IMG/VR virus record: IMGVR_UViG_3300021960_000477
Location: 1-24,797 of that record
DNA from: a virus
Direction: 5' to 3' (one strand)
Length of the DNA: 24,797 bases
Of this stretch, positions 7,832-13,896 are shown piece by piece (positions within the stretch are counted from its first letter, which is position 1; each line of letters opens with the position of its first letter). Below the pieces are notes generated by a model. The model was not told where the DNA came from and ran no database searches. It was given only the letters and a program-made list of their open reading frames with translations. The position numbers were made by a program, and so were the translations under genes.

Positions 7832-7863
7832 CAAATATAGTCAAATACCCTATTAGATTCACA
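7832..7863 (-). promoter_or_regulatory. Promoter for the 76-aa gene, probably leaderless
   Basis: The -7 element TATATTTG (7832-7839) matches TAnnTTTG exactly. Twenty bases upstream is TGTG (7860-7863), a weak match to the -33 TTTG. Only four bases separate the -7 element from the ATG, so transcription should start at or within a base or two of the start codon. The ERF gene has the same arrangement. Confidence 0.5.
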
Positions 7864-7961
7864 TTGGCAGTTGGAAAAGATTGTTTGTGTACACTCTAGC
7901 TGAATATACAAGCATATAGATATCTTTGTCAGAGTACTTATATTAATACCCCGATATATTA

Positions 7962-8044
7962 AATTTAAGGCTATTTTAAGCCGTTTTAAGAGACTTTTGT
8001 ATCTTTGTGGTATCAATATACCACCTGTATAATTTAAGGCTATT
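7962..8044. repeat. Direct repeats flanking a perfect 18-bp inverted repeat
   Basis: AATTTAAGGCTATT occurs at 7962-7975 and again at 8031-8044, same orientation, 69 bases apart. Between them lies GTGGTAT-CAAT-ATACCAC (8007-8024), a perfect 7-bp-arm palindrome with a 4-base centre. The whole stretch 7828-8180 has no credible gene. This is operator-like, but no binding protein can be named. Confidence 0.55.
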
Positions 8045-8180
8045 AAAACGCTTTAAATTGCGTTGGGTTTATGAATTAAAGCGGTAAATTGATATTGGTT
8101 TAAGATATAAACATATCCATCCCGGTATTATTTAAACTTTAAACCATTGATAATTAAGCAACTTAAAAAAATAAAGCCAC

Positions 8181-8204
8181 AAAAAAAGCCCCAAAAAAGG
8201 GGCT
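8181..8204 (-). terminator. Rho-independent terminator after the GP88 gene
   Basis: On the minus strand: AGCCCC, loop TTTTTT, GGGGCT (8204-8187), then a run of T's (8187-8181). It lies 23 bases after the stop of the GP88-family gene and closes the 9412-8227 operon. The stem is perfect with a strong T tract. Confidence 0.9.
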
Positions 8205-8226
8205 GTATTTTTAATTTAAGTTTAAT

Positions 8227-8985
8227 TTATCCAACTACAAAACCCGTTGTATCTTTCTTTGCGTCTCCTTTTGCCTTAAGGCCTAGAACAACGTTTTTAT
8301 TGTAGATCATTACCAGATCGCTGGTATCTCCATCGACTACAGAATACCCGGCCCAGTATCTAGGCAATTTATTGCGAAAAACTACAGAAACATTAGCACC
8401 CATATTTAAAGCGGATCGCGCTGCGCTTTCATTATCTTCAGCCCTGGAGAAAGTCAAAAAATAATTTGGGTGATCTTTGTACTTTTGTACTTTCCCTAGT
8501 ATTTTTGTATAGTCATAAAAAACGGCATAATCTCCCAGCATCGAAATATCTAGCTTTGCGTATTTTTTTAGCAAATATATAAAGTCGATATCACTAGTCC
8601 CATTAAGGCGAAAAGCTATTTTTTTGCGCTGTTTACTTGCTGTTTTGTATTTTGTATAAATCTCCTTTGCCAATTGCATAATAAAGCTTTTCTTGTCTCT
8701 TAAGTAATATTCTGTTTTCGCTATTCTAGCTTCTAGTACTGGGCGCATAATACCCCGGCCGGCTGTAAATAAGCAAGCGCTAGCACATCCGTTCGATGCC
8801 ATTGGGCAAATATTTATATTTTTGCTGTTTTGATTATATGGGGCTAAATATAATATAAAAGTATCTAGGCTATTTTTTGCTGTTTTCGCGTTCGATATCC
8901 CAGTACTTAAGAGGGTTTTTGGGGCCGGTAAATTGGCCCCGTTTTTTATTATATTTTGTATCTTTGTTTCTTTTGGTGTTGTCAT
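8227..8985 (-). CDS. GP88-family phage protein (Cys-motif, radical-SAM-like)
   Basis: 252 aa. The central motif is C60-PMASNG-C67-ASA-C71-LFTAGRG (C-x6-C-x3-C), followed by RIAKTEYYLRDKKSF, AFRLNGTSDIDF and FYDYTKI. This order (Cys cluster, R-x-x-KT, R-x-N-G-x-x-D, YDYTK, then YFLTFSRAED) is the one I recognise as the 'gene product 88' family, first named in mycobacteriophages and widespread in phages. Its biochemistry is not established; a cysteine cluster in the style of iron-sulfur or radical-SAM enzymes is visible. Last gene of a three-gene operon with a strong terminator. Codon choice (GGCC, CCGG, GCGC words) is clearly richer in G and C than in the neighbouring operons, which suggests later acquisition. 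Confidence 0.7.
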   Translation of the reverse strand: MTTPKETKIQNIIKNGANLPAPKTLLSTGISNAKTAKNSLDTFILYLAPYNQNSKNINICPMASNGCASACLFTAGRGIMRPVLEARIAKTEYYLRDKKSFIMQLAKEIYTKYKTASKQRKKIAFRLNGTSDIDFIYLLKKYAKLDISMLGDYAVFYDYTKILGKVQKYKDHPNYFLTFSRAEDNESAARSALNMGANVSVVFRNKLPRYWAGYSVVDGDTSDLVMIYNKNVVLGLKAKGDAKKDTTGFVVG

Positions 8986-8987
8986 TG

Positions 8988-9284
8988 TTATCTATATTTT
9001 AGGTTAATTTTATTGTAGTTTATTTTGGTGACTGTATCTAAATTGATGGATCGATATCCTCCAGCTTTAAGATCAAAAACGCGCAAAATACCGTTTTCGC
9101 TAGGTGATACTGTTTTTATAGTACGGCCGTTTTGCACCAGGTATTTTTTTACCCCAGTTCTACAGTTCATTATTCTTTTCGAGCCGTCTTTTTTTGTAAA
9201 CTCTACAGTAAAAAAAGCACCGTTTAATAGGTTAATTTTCTCCAATAGCTCGAGACGTTTTAAAATTGTTGTTGTTGTTTTCAT
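8988..9284 (-). CDS. SH3-barrel-like small phage protein
   Basis: 98 aa: an N-terminal helix (TILKRLELLEKINLLNG), then FFTVEFTKKDGSKRIMNCR, TGVKKYLVQNG, ILRVFDLKAGGYRSINLDTV and TKINYN. The series 'FTV-x-F-x-KKDG-x-x-R-x-M-N-C-R-x-G-V-K-K-x-L' followed by 'V-F-D-x-x-x-x-G-Y-R-x-I-N-L' is a small beta-barrel family common in Bacteroidota phages (often called SH3 beta-barrel fold proteins). Function unknown. The ATG lies 11 bases after the stop of the 38-aa gene, and the stop is 2 bases from the GP88 start. The first codons closely resemble those of the 38-aa gene upstream. Confidence 0.65.
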   Translation of the reverse strand: MKTTTTILKRLELLEKINLLNGAFFTVEFTKKDGSKRIMNCRTGVKKYLVQNGRTIKTVSPSENGILRVFDLKAGGYRSINLDTVTKINYNKINLKYR

Positions 9285-9295
9285 TGTTCTAAGGT

Positions 9296-9412
9296 TTAAA
9301 GGTTAATAATAATTTGAGCGAAAAGCCACATAAAAAATACTACTAATGTAATATTAAAAGCTTTACGGCTAATTGTGTCCAGTTTTTCGATAATTGTTGT
9401 TTTTGTTTTCAT
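9296..9412 (-). CDS. 38-aa single-pass membrane peptide
   Basis: Starts MKTKTTIIEKLDTISRK and ends with a hydrophobic segment, AFNITLVVFFMWLFAQIIINL, too long and apolar to be anything but a membrane helix. It is first in the operon with the SH3-like and GP88 genes and lies about 50 bases after a promoter-like sequence. Its start region (ACAATGAAAACA, then ACAACAATT) closely matches that of the next gene, suggesting a duplicated start site. Function unknown; small phage membrane peptides often act in lysis control or exclusion of other phages. Confidence 0.55.
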   Translation of the reverse strand: MKTKTTIIEKLDTISRKAFNITLVVFFMWLFAQIIINL

Positions 9413-9464
9413 TGTTTAATGTATTGGTTAATATTTGCGTTAAAACTACTTAAAAGCGTTTAAG

Positions 9465-9497
9465 CAAATATAGCAACAATTTTTTTTTGTTTTCAAT
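9465..9497 (-). promoter_or_regulatory. Promoter for the 38-aa / SH3 / GP88 operon
   Basis: TATATTTG (9465-9472) is an exact -7 element. TTG within ATTG (9494-9497) lies 21 bases upstream, a slightly long spacer. The start codon at 9412 is about 50 bases downstream. The tandem palindromes at 9529-9566 lie about 35 bases upstream of the -33 element, a typical position for an activator or operator. Confidence 0.5.
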
Positions 9498-9528
9498 AGC
9501 GATCAGCCATTTTAACAAAATTTTAACG

Positions 9529-9566
9529 TTGTTACAAATACAACAAATTGTTACAAATGTAACAAA
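9529..9566. repeat. Two tandem 19-bp palindromic repeats (operator-like)
   Basis: TTGTTACAAATACAACAAA (9529-9547) is followed without a gap by TTGTTACAAATGTAACAAA (9548-9566), differing at two positions. The second is a perfect inverted repeat, TTGTTAC-AAAT-GTAACAA; the first is a partial one. Two adjacent dimer sites upstream of a promoter suggest cooperative binding by a regulator. Confidence 0.75.
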
Positions 9567-9587
9567 GGGAAGCCCCTCATCGAGACC

Positions 9588-9651
9588 CCCCTATTGAATT
9601 TATACCCCTATTGAATTCACAAGGGTATTGAATTCACAACCCTATTGAATT
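9588..9651. repeat. Four 17-bp tandem repeats with core TATTGAATT
   Basis: The core TATTGAATT starts at 9592, 9609, 9626 and 9643, an exact 17-base period, with connectors of the type CACAAGGG or CACAACCC. The last copy overlaps the stop codon of the 50-aa gene (9642-9644). Two looser copies (TATTAAATTCACA) occur at 20507 and 20534. Confidence 0.8.
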
Positions 9652-9794
9652 GTTAAATCTGACCGGTCTAATTTATCCTGGAGGTTGTCGAGAAAAACTG
9701 TGGAAAGTTTTTGTTCTCTTCTCCATCCGATCTCACGAGCCAACCCCCATTGAATTGCTTGTAGCTCTTCCTTTGTTAATCTTATAGTGACCAT
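9642..9794 (-). CDS. 50-aa hypothetical protein
   Basis: Starts MVTIRLTKEELQAIQWGLAR; it continues with EIGWRREQKLSTVFLDNLQD and ends KLDRSDLTIQ. It is mostly helical and charged, like the short ribbon-helix or helical DNA-associated peptides often seen in phages, but no family is assigned. The ATG lies 13 bases inside the 3' end of the 48-aa gene, typical of this genome's packing. Its stop lies within the 17-bp repeat array, and no clear terminator follows. Last of a four-gene operon. Confidence 0.55.
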   Translation of the reverse strand: MVTIRLTKEELQAIQWGLAREIGWRREQKLSTVFLDNLQDKLDRSDLTIQ

Positions 9795-9928
9795 CTTACT
9801 TCGTTTAGTTTCTTAATGGTGTTATCAATACTATCTACCTGGCTCCAATTCTGACAGGCGATATGGGTACGTTTGTTGTCCTCCAGAAGTCTTTCTAGGT
9901 ATTCTATTTCGTCTTTACTTAAACTCAT
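9782..9928 (-). CDS. 48-aa hypothetical helical protein
   Basis: Starts MSLSKDEIEYLERLLEDNKR and ends IDNTIKKLNEVRWSL. It is likely two helices, with leucines and charged residues spaced as in a short coiled coil. The ATG overlaps the TGA of the 85-aa gene (ATGA at 9928-9925), and the 3' end overlaps the 50-aa gene by 13 bases. Function unknown. Confidence 0.55.
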   Translation of the reverse strand: MSLSKDEIEYLERLLEDNKRTHIACQNWSQVDSIDNTIKKLNEVRWSL

Positions 9929-10182
9929 AATTTTCTTTTTAAGTAGTCAATAAATTCTGAACGAACCTCATTATAGATTTCCTCGTAATAATCATCCCAA
10001 AGCAAATCTTTTGCTCTTTCGTTACTCCCACAAGTGTAGGCAATACCTTCTGATATATCTTGCTCTATTAGGGTGTTAAAATCCTCCCCATTAATCATCT
10101 CAAAAAGTATTGTAAATGCTTCGTTCTTTGCAGAATCTACAGCATAATCTATAGCATCGTTTATGTATTCTCTGATATCCAT
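9925..10182 (-). CDS. 85-aa acidic hypothetical protein
   Basis: Starts MDIREYINDAIDYAVDSAKN; rich in Asp, Glu and Tyr, mostly helical, with a C-terminal DDYYEEIYNEVRSEF and a basic end (DYLKRKL). The strong negative charge resembles the DNA-mimic or anti-defence type of small phage protein, but this is only a composition argument. Start and stop overlap both neighbours (TAATG and ATGA). Function unknown. Confidence 0.6.
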   Translation of the reverse strand: MDIREYINDAIDYAVDSAKNEAFTILFEMINGEDFNTLIEQDISEGIAYTCGSNERAKDLLWDDYYEEIYNEVRSEFIDYLKRKL

Positions 10183-10403
10183 TATTTCTCGTCTATTTTA
10201 AGTTTAACAAATTCTTTTATCTCTCTGACTTGTTCAGAGCCTATCCAATCTATAAAGTTATAGGGGTCAAACTCAAGAGTAATGAATTCCCCACTCATAT
10301 TGGACTCTACTTCTAAGTATAATGAGGCTTGCTCATTTTTCTTCCCGAAGTTCTGTGGGAGCATCATCCCAACAATTGTTAAGTGGTCATACTGATTTTC
10401 CAT
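10182..10403 (-). CDS. 73-aa hypothetical protein
   Basis: Starts MENQYDHLTIVGMMLPQNFG; an alternating polar/hydrophobic middle (ASLYLEVESN, EFITLEFDPYNFIDWIG) suggests a small beta-sheet, ending in a helix (VREIKEFVKLKI). First gene of a four-gene operon behind the promoter at 10429-10463. No family recognised. Confidence 0.6.
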   Translation of the reverse strand: MENQYDHLTIVGMMLPQNFGKKNEQASLYLEVESNMSGEFITLEFDPYNFIDWIGSEQVREIKEFVKLKIDEK

Positions 10404-10428
10404 ATTTATCTTTGTTTAAAATTATACT

Positions 10429-10463
10429 GCAATTTAGAAATAATTCTCCAACTGACAAATATA
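10429..10463 (-). promoter_or_regulatory. Promoter region for the 73/85/48/50-aa operon, with CAGTTGGA box
   Basis: TTTG (10456-10459) followed by TCAGTTGGA and, 19 bases on, TAAATTGC (10429-10436), an imperfect -7. Alternatively TATATTTG (10456-10463) itself acts as an exact -7, placing the CAGTTGGA box in the first transcribed bases. Either way it lies just after the terminator at 10483-10513, so this operon needs its own promoter. Confidence 0.45.
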
Positions 10464-10482
10464 AAAGTGTTAAAGTTTTGTT

Positions 10483-10513
10483 AAAAAGAAAACTCCCCTA
10501 TTTCTAGAGGAGT
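10483..10513 (-). terminator. Rho-independent terminator after the TerL operon
   Basis: On the minus strand: ACTCCTCTA, GAAA tetraloop, TAGGGGAGT (10513-10492, one G-T pair), then TTTTCTTTTT. A 9-bp stem with a GNRA loop and a T tract, 72 bases after the stop of the 82-aa gene. Confidence 0.85.
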
Positions 10514-10584
10514 CATCCCAATTAACCCAAATTTAAACAAATGAAAACTCTCTTATGGAGAAAAAAAGCCTTTATCAAATATAG

Positions 10585-10833
10585 TTATTTTTTCTTACTA
10601 TCAAAAATATATTTATAAAATCTCCAAATTTTTTCATCTAATATATCTTTGTCAAAGGTATCTTTAGATATAAATACTACTTGTCCATCATCCTCCCTTA
10701 CGAGCTTATAGGTACTATCCTTTTGAATTTTAGGGTACACCCTAATATATCTCTCATTACACCAAATAAAAGCATCGTAATGGCTCTTATCAGGCACAAA
10801 CATATACTTAAGACTTGGCTTCTTTTTCTTCAT
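10585..10833 (-). CDS. 82-aa small basic protein, paralogue of the 76-aa protein at 7597-7827
   Basis: Starts MKKKKPSLKYMFVPDKSHYD; the segment YDAFIWCNERYIRVY, YKLVRED, DEKIWRFYKYIF matches the 76-aa gene product in order and spacing, while the Lys-rich N-terminus is unique to this copy. It overlaps the 3' end of TerL by four bases (ATGA) and ends the operon before a terminator. No known domain recognised. Confidence 0.6.
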   Translation of the reverse strand: MKKKKPSLKYMFVPDKSHYDAFIWCNERYIRVYPKIQKDSTYKLVREDDGQVVFISKDTFDKDILDEKIWRFYKYIFDSKKK

Positions 10834-12044
10834 CTTATAATATACATTCCCTTAGGTACTGATCTAGTGAGTAGGTATTGAATTCCATAACGACTTGCAT
10901 CTATCAAGTGGTTAAAAGAGTCAATAGGCTTCAGTCCTTTAACACTCCAAACGTAATTATTAAACTCCTTGACTAAGTTCTCTCCCTCCACATTTATATT
11001 GTAATCTTGCATAAGGGCAATACCGGATAATATACTACCTTTCTTTTTTATAGTAGGACTCATATTAAGAGGTGGGTTTTTCATCTTCATCTCACTAAGG
11101 AGTCGAGGTTCTGAGTTATCAGCAACTATTAAATTCCTACCTGCTATCCTTATACAATAATCATATATTTGGGAGGTAACTAATCCCTTCTTATATAGAT
11201 GTTCTTTGAGCCAAATAATCTTACGTTCTTTGTCAACTGCAATTTCTACTAAGGCAGTTGGATCATTACTAAAGCCAAAATCCAAACCGAATATTGAATC
11301 TATTTCGCTATTGAATTTACCTATTTGCCAATCAGTAAAGACAACTCCTTCTGCTTGTTGTAGCCATCCTCCCAATATTTGATGTTTGTATTTGTCAGGT
11401 CTGCGTTCCTTAATCCTATCGATCTCCTTAATAAAACTATTTGATAGGTTTGTCAAGTTATCTAGGTAGGTGGTATGGATATAGGTTACACCTTCCTTTG
11501 TACCGTTGAATCCATCCTCTATCGATCGGTTTTGGAAAAACCTTTGGTATATCCAATGTTCACGAGTAGTAGGGTTTAGAACAAGGATACATCTATTCTT
11601 TGCTATCTTACTTCTGATGGAGAAGTCTATCTTATCGAAGGATGCTTCGTCATTAAGCTCTTCTGCTTCGTCTAATACAAATGTATTGATACCTTGTATA
11701 GACTTTAGCTTCGCAGTTTGGTCTCCACTTGCAGTCTTAATACCGCTAAAGTATATTGAACTACCGGTTAACTTGTTGGTAATTTCGGTCTTAGTTATTT
11801 CAAACTGATCTTGTATCCCCATAAGCTCTAGCTTCTCCCTAAACTCAGGGATAATACTCATAGATGCAGAACTCATCGTATAACGAGTAAACAAAGTCTT
11901 AGTACCCCTCTCATAAGTGAGGAGTACCAAGAAAGTGTTTACAGCAAATGATTTCCCCGAACCCCTTCCTCCGGTAACTACAAAATATCTACTTTGTGAT
12001 TCGAAAAGCTGTTGGTATTTTGGGTTCAGTTCTATCTTTTCCAT
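10830..12044 (-). CDS. terL: Terminase large subunit (ATPase-nuclease packaging motor)
   Basis: 404 aa, normal for the PBSX/Terminase_3 type. The N-terminal ATPase has Walker A GGRGSGKS (25-32), Walker B FVLDEAEE (122-129, D125/E126) and the coupling motif region VLNPTT (155-160). The C-terminal RNase H-like nuclease has its three acidic residues at GLDFGF (D255), VADNSE (D309) and LIDASRYG (D382). It cuts concatemeric DNA and pumps it into the prohead, docked on the portal. Preceded by the ParB-like gene with a nine-base gap, overlapping the 82-aa gene at its end. The small subunit candidate is two genes upstream. Very sure. Confidence 0.96.
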   Translation of the reverse strand: MEKIELNPKYQQLFESQSRYFVVTGGRGSGKSFAVNTFLVLLTYERGTKTLFTRYTMSSASMSIIPEFREKLELMGIQDQFEITKTEITNKLTGSSIYFSGIKTASGDQTAKLKSIQGINTFVLDEAEELNDEASFDKIDFSIRSKIAKNRCILVLNPTTREHWIYQRFFQNRSIEDGFNGTKEGVTYIHTTYLDNLTNLSNSFIKEIDRIKERRPDKYKHQILGGWLQQAEGVVFTDWQIGKFNSEIDSIFGLDFGFSNDPTALVEIAVDKERKIIWLKEHLYKKGLVTSQIYDYCIRIAGRNLIVADNSEPRLLSEMKMKNPPLNMSPTIKKKGSILSGIALMQDYNINVEGENLVKEFNNYVWSVKGLKPIDSFNHLIDASRYGIQYLLTRSVPKGMYIIR

Positions 12045-12053
12045 CTTTATGAT

Positions 12054-12794
12054 TTATCTTTCATTATAAACATTAACAACAACATTTTCAAACCAATATC
12101 CAAATGATTCATCACCATCCGGTAGAGGTTCTGATGTGCTAGAAAGGTGGGTTGTAACTGAAAACTTAAAAGCCTTCAAAATCCCATACTTGTCATCAAA
12201 ATTTAACATTTTAACTCCTGCGTGTCTAAGCACTTGTGCTGGTAATTTTTTCTTACCAAAAGACCCTACAAGTTTAGATAATGTTTCAACTAGATCATTT
12301 GAGAATGTAACGTCAATAAACTTTAATTTCCCTTTTTTAAGTGGGGAATGACTTCTAGCCAAACCATCATAACAAGTGGCAACTACCCCATTGGATAAAG
12401 TTTTCTGATAGTTAATCATCTGATTTCTTAAATGGACATAATTAGGAATCTTTTTATCGCTCCAAGACTTAACATAATCATAAAGAGTCCAAGATCTGTT
12501 ATGGGCGTTGAGGTCAATAATATAGGATTGTATTTCCTCAAAGTCATCGCCAAGCCAATCAATGATTGAACAAGGGACTTCTTTAATCTTGTGGAGTCTT
12601 AATGACTCTAAGCGATGTTGTCCCTCTACAGCAAAATACTTTTTACCTCGTTGAACAACCTTGATTGTGTCTGCAAAGCCATTATCAGCAATAAGATCGT
12701 ACATCTTCTGAACGTGGCTTTCGTTAATGTCTCGGTTACCATCAATTAGATTGATTTTTGTTAATGGCAACATTTCTACTTTTGAAATAAACAT
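12054..12794 (-). CDS. ParB/Srx-fold (ParB N-terminal domain-like) protein
   Basis: 246 aa. Near the N-terminus, LPLTKINLIDGNRDINESHVQ matches the opening of ParB N-terminal domains, and KYFAVEGQHRLESLRLHKI carries the hallmark G-x-H-R motif (EGQHRLESL), the nucleotide-binding and catalytic signature of this fold. A helical C-terminal half (from about residue 100) shows no recognised domain. In phages such proteins next to terminase genes may be nucleases or CTP-dependent DNA-binding proteins; here the location between small and large terminase suggests a role in packaging or genome processing. Its promoter (12854-12884) is one of the best in the window. Confidence 0.75.
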   Translation of the reverse strand: MFISKVEMLPLTKINLIDGNRDINESHVQKMYDLIADNGFADTIKVVQRGKKYFAVEGQHRLESLRLHKIKEVPCSIIDWLGDDFEEIQSYIIDLNAHNRSWTLYDYVKSWSDKKIPNYVHLRNQMINYQKTLSNGVVATCYDGLARSHSPLKKGKLKFIDVTFSNDLVETLSKLVGSFGKKKLPAQVLRHAGVKMLNFDDKYGILKAFKFSVTTHLSSTSEPLPDGDESFGYWFENVVVNVYNER

Positions 12795-12853
12795 AATAAT
12801 ATAAATTTAATAATTCCTACTCTATTGGCTTTTCGGATACCGCCTTATAGGGA

Positions 12854-12884
12854 CAAAGATATAAATTATTTTCCAACTGCCAAA
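12854..12884 (-). promoter_or_regulatory. Bacteroidota-type promoter for the ParB-TerL operon
   Basis: TTTG (12881-12884), a 19-base spacer, then TATCTTTG (12854-12861): both elements and the spacing fit the consensus exactly. The spacer begins with GCAGTTGGAAAA, the CAGTTGGA box shared with other promoters here. Leader of about 55 bases before the ATG at 12794. Confidence 0.75.
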
Positions 12885-12888
12885 TAAT

Positions 12889-13248
12889 TTATTCTTTTTT
12901 ATCTTTTATTTCTTCGTGATCCACATCTATAGTCTTCGGCTTAGAGAAGTCTACAACCGGGATATTAATATTAGTATTTACGTTTAAGTCCTGTTGCTCT
13001 TTTGGCTTACCGTATCGGTACTCCCATAACATCTTAGTGTAATTGAAGTTACCTTCGGCTGCTTTCTTAGCAACGTGAATCCAAGCCTTCTCTTCACTAC
13101 CAAAAGCCTTTGTTAGAGCTTTTAGAGTCAAAGCATTGGTCTCCTTCTCTTTTATCTTTGGAGGCCTACCCTGACCTCTAGATATACCTTTGACAGCACC
13201 GTTATTACGTCTACCATCTAGCTTTTTAGGTTTCTCATTTTCTTCCAT
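12889..13248 (-). CDS. Probable terminase small subunit
   Basis: 119 aa. A basic N-terminus with an AT-hook-like GQGRPPK (26-32) is followed by a helical segment (LTLKALTKAFGSEEKAWIHV, AKKAAEGNFNYTKMLWEY) and RYGKPKEQQDL. This R-Y-G-K-P-x-E motif at the end of a helical domain is common in small terminase-like proteins that sit before TerL. The C-terminus is acidic and low complexity. It would recognise the packaging start site and recruit TerL. Start overlaps the DnaA-like gene (13248). Call rests on position and motif, not on a full domain match. Confidence 0.6.
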   Translation of the reverse strand: MEENEKPKKLDGRRNNGAVKGISRGQGRPPKIKEKETNALTLKALTKAFGSEEKAWIHVAKKAAEGNFNYTKMLWEYRYGKPKEQQDLNVNTNINIPVVDFSKPKTIDVDHEEIKDKKE

Positions 13249-13718
13249 TATGCATAGTTATTTATGTCTATTCCCAATACCCTTAATTTTGGAGTAACTG
13301 ACTCAATCATTTTATTGAGCCGTATATTCTCCTGTTGTAAAATCATCAACCTATTTGATAACTTATCTATATGATTCTCCTGTCGTTTATAAATATCAAA
13401 AAGCTCAGGTCTGTTCTCTATATTGTTGAAGTTAATCTCTATCTGCTCTTCTAATATTTGTACATCCATCAACTCCTTCTTAAACCCAATAGGACTCCTA
13501 CACCAAACATCGTTATAAGTTTTTATACTATGGATAACTGTGGAGTGGTCTCTATTTAATAAGTCAGCAATCCTTGTGTAACTAGCTGGAGTATTCCTTC
13601 TACATAATATAGCATAAACAATTCTAGCACATACATAGTCCATCCTTCTAGACTTTATAGCAATGTCTTCAAACCCATAATATCTCTCAACAGTTCTCTT
13701 AATTTCTTCTATTGTCAT
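13248..13718 (-). CDS. DnaA domain IV-like DNA-binding protein
   Basis: 156 aa from the ATG at 13718 (MTIEEIKRTVERYYGFEDIA); a longer frame to 13799 overlaps the real 58-aa gene and is rejected. Residues about 20-70 read RRMDYVCARIVYAILCRRN, then YTRIADLLNRDHSTVIHSIK. This matches the C-terminal helix-turn-helix of DnaA, with its signature D-H-S/T-T-V. The AAA+ motor of DnaA is absent. A helical, probably coiled-coil C-terminus follows (KLSNRLMILQQENIRLNKMI). It could bind DnaA-box-like sites to steer or block host initiation, or act at a phage origin. Confidence 0.75.
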   Translation of the reverse strand: MTIEEIKRTVERYYGFEDIAIKSRRMDYVCARIVYAILCRRNTPASYTRIADLLNRDHSTVIHSIKTYNDVWCRSPIGFKKELMDVQILEEQIEINFNNIENRPELFDIYKRQENHIDKLSNRLMILQQENIRLNKMIESVTPKLRVLGIDINNYA

Positions 13719-13719
13719 T

Positions 13720-13896
13720 TTAAACTCTTTTTGCTTGTTTGTAATCCTTATAAGCTTGAGCAATACCAGCACAACATTCGTACTGTTCAGTATCCTCATA
13801 GAAACTCATTAAGTGTCTTAAATCCTCCTCAGATACTACTCCAAGAGTAAGCGACAAATAAGTCTCATTATAACATTCTTCTTTACTATAGTACAT
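13720..13896 (-). CDS. 58-aa hypothetical protein
   Basis: Starts MYYSKEECYNETYLSLTLGV, continues VSEEDLRHLMSFYEDTEQYE and ends CCAGIAQAYKDYKQAKRV. Mostly helical with four cysteines, two adjacent. Its start overlaps the last 11 bases of the exonuclease gene, and one base separates its stop from the DnaA-like ATG. That tight fit on both sides is the main support. Function unknown. Confidence 0.55.
   Translation of the reverse strand: MYYSKEECYNETYLSLTLGVVSEEDLRHLMSFYEDTEQYECCAGIAQAYKDYKQAKRV

Noticed and set aside
7828-8016. N-terminal extension of the 76-aa protein to an ATG at 8016
   Set aside because: The extra 63 residues overlap an exact -7 element and the palindrome region, and the paralogue at 10585-10833 lacks them.
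9563-9582. Short hairpin AGGG-GCTT-CCCT with a weak T stretch after the 50-aa gene
   Set aside because: The stem is only four to five pairs and no proper T tract follows, so it was not called a terminator.
11506-11808. Plus-strand 100-codon open frame
   Set aside because: Antisense to the conserved ATPase region of TerL, no promoter or ribosome site.
13719-13799. Extension of the DnaA-like gene
   Set aside because: It covers the 58-aa gene, which has good overlaps on both sides; the ATG at 13718 directly follows that gene's stop.
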